From: an uncultured Bacteroidales bacterium
GTDB lineage: Bacteria; Bacteroidota; Bacteroidia; Bacteroidales; Paludibacteraceae
Direction: 5' to 3'
Assembly: GCA_902799875.1 (NCBI GenBank)
Contig: CADCCH010000002.1
Location: 1-64,000, forward strand
Length of the DNA stretch: 64,000 nucleotides
Both the position numbers and the translations under genes were made by a program. Below are positions 62,001-64,000 of this stretch, in pieces. Every line of letters starts with the position of its first letter. The stretch's first letter is position 1. Under the pieces are notes generated by a model, which was not told the DNA's origin, ran no database searches, and was given only the letters and a program-made list of their open reading frames with translations.

Positions 62001-64000
62001 ATATCCCCTTCGAGTATCTCGTAGATATAGCCCTCTTTGAAGATCTTGTATCCCGCGTCCTTCGCGTGTTTTTGGGAAGAGACATCAAAAGTGTCGATCA
62101 GTTGGTTCATGTTGACGAAGATCGAGTCCGGATGCGTCGGTTCGTAGGTCTTGCCCGGGATATAGAGTTTACCACAGATGGTATCGTGATGGATTTCTTC
62201 TTCCAGATATCCGTCTATCATATGTACGTACGTAACGACTTGCTCGCTGTTGACGCTCTTGAGGGTATAATAGACGGTGGTGTCGTTGTAGCCATCGCCT
62301 ACGATACCTTGATAGTCCACGCGCAAGATGACATGCGACGGGAGTTCCTCATCTGCTTTCTCCTTACATGCCGTATTGGCCTGATAGGCGATCAACGGCG
62401 GCTTGGTAGCGAAGATACACATATCATCGATGATGAAGTCGTTTCCGTCCCAGTCGGACGACACGTTGTAGATGCGTACGCGGAAGTGTTGGTAGTCGAT
62501 ATTCTCGTCAAAGACGATCGGGAAGTAGATTTGACTCCACTGACTCGATGGCTTGATACCTCCCGTGGTATAAGAGGTGATATCATCCCAATCGGTTCCG
62601 TTGACCGATCCTTGTACACTGAAGATGAAGTTCGGGTCCGCTTTACCGGTCTGGCTACTGGGGTTGCATACATAGCCCGAGAAGAACATCTTCTGACCCG
62701 AGCACAAGTGGGTCTCCAGCGAGAGGGCAGCTACCTGACCGGACGATGACATACCGTCGCAGTAGATCATATATCCGTTTGATGCTCCTCCGTGTTGCTC
62801 CATCGGACGCCAATAGGACGTGACACCTTCTCCCCAGTGATCCACTGTAGGAATGCGGTTGATCAGTCCGTACTCACCGTGGTTCGGGAAGTCGGAATGA
62901 GCGTGCAGTCGGTTGTGGGGCAGGTCAGGTGTCTCGGGGTACGTATAGCCGTACGAGGCATCTGCCCACGGCAGCGGGTGGGGATAGATCGTATATTCGG
63001 GTCCCGGTTGGTTGTAGTCGAAATTCAGGCGTTCCAGCACTTCGTAGTGCTGCTCTATATCGTCGTTGGTGATCAGAGCTTTGGTATTACCGGCCTTGTC
63101 TTTCGTTTCGGCCAACGGACCGTACTTGCCGGGCTTGTGGTAGATTAGCTTGTAGCGGCAGATATTGAACATGTATTTACCGTCCACAGTTGTTTCATTC
63201 ACACCCGGTGTGCCCGTTGTTGACTGACTTTGTGCACGCAAGCAATAATAGACGGTATCAAACTCCTGTCCGTTGGTGATGTTTTCCTTCTTCGGCACTT
63301 TCAGGAAGTCGTCGCTCACGGTTGTCGAGTGGTTGCAGACGGAGTATTTCTGGGTCTTGGGGTTGTAGGTGTACCATTTGCAGGTAGCATCCCAACCGCC
63401 GCAGAAGATCATCGTGTCCTTGCGCTCAGCGTCCCAACCGCCGTCGGACCAGTGGTCGTCGCGCATATAGTATCCTAACAGCGACTCCGACTGTTTCGTT
63501 GTTTGCAGGTGCTCGAGGATGTAACGTTGCTCGGTGGAGAGCAGCAGTTCGTTGCCCAGCGGCGCCATCATGACATGATCCTCCATGTAACTTTCGTTCG
63601 CCAAGGGGAAGACCTTAGTGGTATGATCTCCTTCTCCGCTAGGAATTTCAGTTTTGAAGCCATCCAGACGCGCTGCCATCTCCGTCCACGGGTGCAGTTC
63701 GAAGATCTCGCGCAAGGAAAGCGTCGGCTCCGGTATGGCGGTCATGGTGTCCATCATCGCGGTATCCACCTGGTTCTTGTGCGACAAGGACATCGGCAGG
63801 TTATCATAGTAGTTACTGATCTCAGCCGCATAGGTCACAGTGGGCTTTTCTGCCTCGCCGTATGTTGTGATCGGCGGTGCTACACGCGCAACCTTGACAG
63901 GAGGATTTTTCTTATTGTCGTTATAATCTGCCGCCTTGTAATGGAAGACGGTGTAGCGACCCATGGTCATCAATACTTTTACGGAGTCGTGCTTTTCCTC
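59078..64000 (-). CDS. Second giant surface protein (5' end beyond the window)
   Basis: At least 1640 residues; the frame is open to the window edge and the first in-frame ATGs are not preceded by a signal peptide, so the start lies outside. Contains a jelly-roll/MAM-like region about 400-560 residues from the edge (GQVAALSLETHLCSGQKMFF ... RVRIYNVSSDWDGNDFIIDD) and many beta-rich stretches with dimetal-like DxD and Thr runs that I cannot assign. The end, KIVHNGHVYIVRNGHVY, matches the tails of the other giant protein and the C10 peptidase. Predicted exported surface protein, co-transcribed with the small anchored protein that follows. Confidence 0.82.
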   Translation of the reverse strand, partial: EEKHDSVKVLMTMGRYTVFHYKAADYNDNKKNPPVKVARVAPPITTYGEAEKPTVTYAAEISNYYDNLPMSLSHKNQVDTAMMDTMTAIPEPTLSLREIFELHPWTEMAARLDGFKTEIPSGEGDHTTKVFPLANESYMEDHVMMAPLGNELLLSTEQRYILEHLQTTKQSESLLGYYMRDDHWSDGGWDAERKDTMIFCGGWDATCKWYTYNPKTQKYSVCNHSTTVSDDFLKVPKKENITNGQEFDTVYYCLRAQSQSTTGTPGVNETTVDGKYMFNICRYKLIYHKPGKYGPLAETKDKAGNTKALITNDDIEQHYEVLERLNFDYNQPGPEYTIYPHPLPWADASYGYTYPETPDLPHNRLHAHSDFPNHGEYGLINRIPTVDHWGEGVTSYWRPMEQHGGASNGYMIYCDGMSSSGQVAALSLETHLCSGQKMFFSGYVCNPSSQTGKADPNFIFSVQGSVNGTDWDDITSYTTGGIKPSSQWSQIYFPIVFDENIDYQHFRVRIYNVSSDWDGNDFIIDDMCIFATKPPLIAYQANTACKEKADEELPSHVILRVDYQGIVGDGYNDTTVYYTLKSVNSEQVVTYVHMIDGYLEEEIHHDTICGKLYIPGKTYEPTHPDSIFVNMNQLIDTFDVSSQKHAKDAGYKIFKEGYIYEILEGDIRPVKYVIHSAHVNAIDTFTVHMSGAYKDMLSSLCGMTSHLKVSNQMVLELNGEELPANESLDLCANSTYDIGLRVKGSLYLDSVAPINLNGTCVNDWLLYGDTADLTGSPKRRYGYKYSDIVKVVKDILRCDPPGTENANQFAPNMAAVSRNEMQRIKDAQSVTLDTTAHPYDILADLVDKGFLTLYKPKMTATVYAGDSVQYVIFPILGTGTDTKQHSSVEVCPMPMLIKLKPQSSSAIPLIVGGLNRDSSEMELPVVVLADMDMANQEITLKVDSIMPRIGIASVKLRATDDPDFQEGFHKLDLVPDLDYPQTEYYLKGHYITLQPASSNNYTMKQGYNYTFAIDLQTILGKDTLDGGCKVGTVPFTLAVVPSYLRWDPQDSIGSQWNKHGNWMGIDQYNQPMHATARFAPLATTSVIIPAMTDGRPYPELPDLTDPATYDSVKQVGFQYNQCDYIRFLPGAAISQQQRMNYTDAVVDMDMPQQKWAFRSAPVAGMLSGDIFMANADLNETTPLWEVGEFDAAGRSHKTGNGSFWLSLYSRTTYKQMEDSVDNRLATADWSKVTNGVNLSLPAGQGFAVYARTQSGKGAVVRLPKHDDIYYYYDQYGNKLYDYYVNNLCTFRDTEAGSRTAGKLAFHGDSEDYTIENDNSVETEEFVFGNPTMGYIDIWGFINDNCLEEEFHYMDEGGEASEYREVTKASIGAKDTISDLTRYLPPMRSIMVKKSSATASHTVTLNANRIVTDASQISRPLVSPCGGGGDQGKAQTPKRSKAVVRKGIMTITAQNPCSPRCTSHLLLGQGYDAAIRSGEDALLTTVNIDNFSMTSTPTTPFNLYAIEDSCGLSIDLRDEIVNVPLSFYMSDLPYDAVTHLWFTGVNNIDGPLVLYDALLGTERAIIDGICIDIETPQISHQKRYYIRRLVMTPEDDPEPGTATGTGNTNYNDEKAIKIVHNGHVYIVRNGHVYTMMGQRIR

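Overview
The window comes from a Bacteroidales-type genome (phylum Bacteroidota). The evidence is a SusC/SusD pair, a second TonB-dependent receptor with a DUF4249 lipoprotein, a streptopain-like C10 peptidase, a Bacteroidales-style PD40-OmpA protein and an rpsP with a long alanine-rich tail. In addition, at least ten promoters fit the Bacteroidetes pattern TTTG/TTG, exactly 20 nt, TAnnTTTG. No rRNA, CRISPR array or transposase was seen; there is one tRNA (Leu-UAA).

Layout. 0-2.9 kb (+): rpsP with terminator, then a B12-binding radical SAM protein coupled to a GT2 glycosyltransferase. 2.8-7.9 kb (-): ychF, a CaCA-type Na+/Ca2+ antiporter and a secreted C10 protease. 8.0-16.3 kb (-): a 2619-residue repeat-rich surface protein and a small partner with a C-terminal membrane anchor. 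16.4-25.2 kb (-): an AT-rich defence island. It holds a RADAR system (ATPase rdrA, deaminase-like rdrB, a small third gene), an MNT/HEPN pair, a RelE/ParE-like toxin-antitoxin pair, a phage-like gene and an orphan antitoxin-like peptide. The two toxin-type pairs share a near-identical 137-bp promoter/leader and each is followed by the same kind of structured, terminator-ended element. 25.2-30.6 kb (-): a TerB-DnaJ protein, SusD/SusC and a small unknown gene. 31-37 kb: an RsmF-like methyltransferase (+) meeting a (-) operon of thioredoxin, K+/H+-type antiporter, epimerase and DEAD-box helicase. 37-41 kb (+): PD40-OmpA protein, an unknown secreted protein and aroB. 41-48 kb (-): HD hydrolase, lpxD, lpxC, lpxA, glnS, an HsdR_N nuclease-like protein and phoH. 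48.1 kb (+): tRNA-Leu. 48.2-54.3 kb (-): uxaB, uxaA, comF, nadB and an NlpC/P60 hydrolase. 54.4-58.7 kb (-): lipoprotein, TonB receptor and DUF4249 lipoprotein. 58.8-64 kb (-): a second giant surface protein (5' end outside the window) and a second small anchored partner.

Main points of interest. (1) Two unrelated toxin-type gene pairs sit between a shared 5' leader and a shared 3' structured element whose helices covary; this looks like an undescribed cassette architecture or structured RNA. (2) A RADAR locus. (3) Two giant surface proteins, each followed by a small protein with an RPG-x-IRR motif and a C-terminal P[IV]GEP-transmembrane-basic tail. The giants and the C10 protease also share a C-terminal tail motif, which suggests a common export or anchoring route. 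(4) Short-period direct repeats occur at gene junctions and inside several reading frames, in frame, across the chromosomal part; I found none in the defence island.
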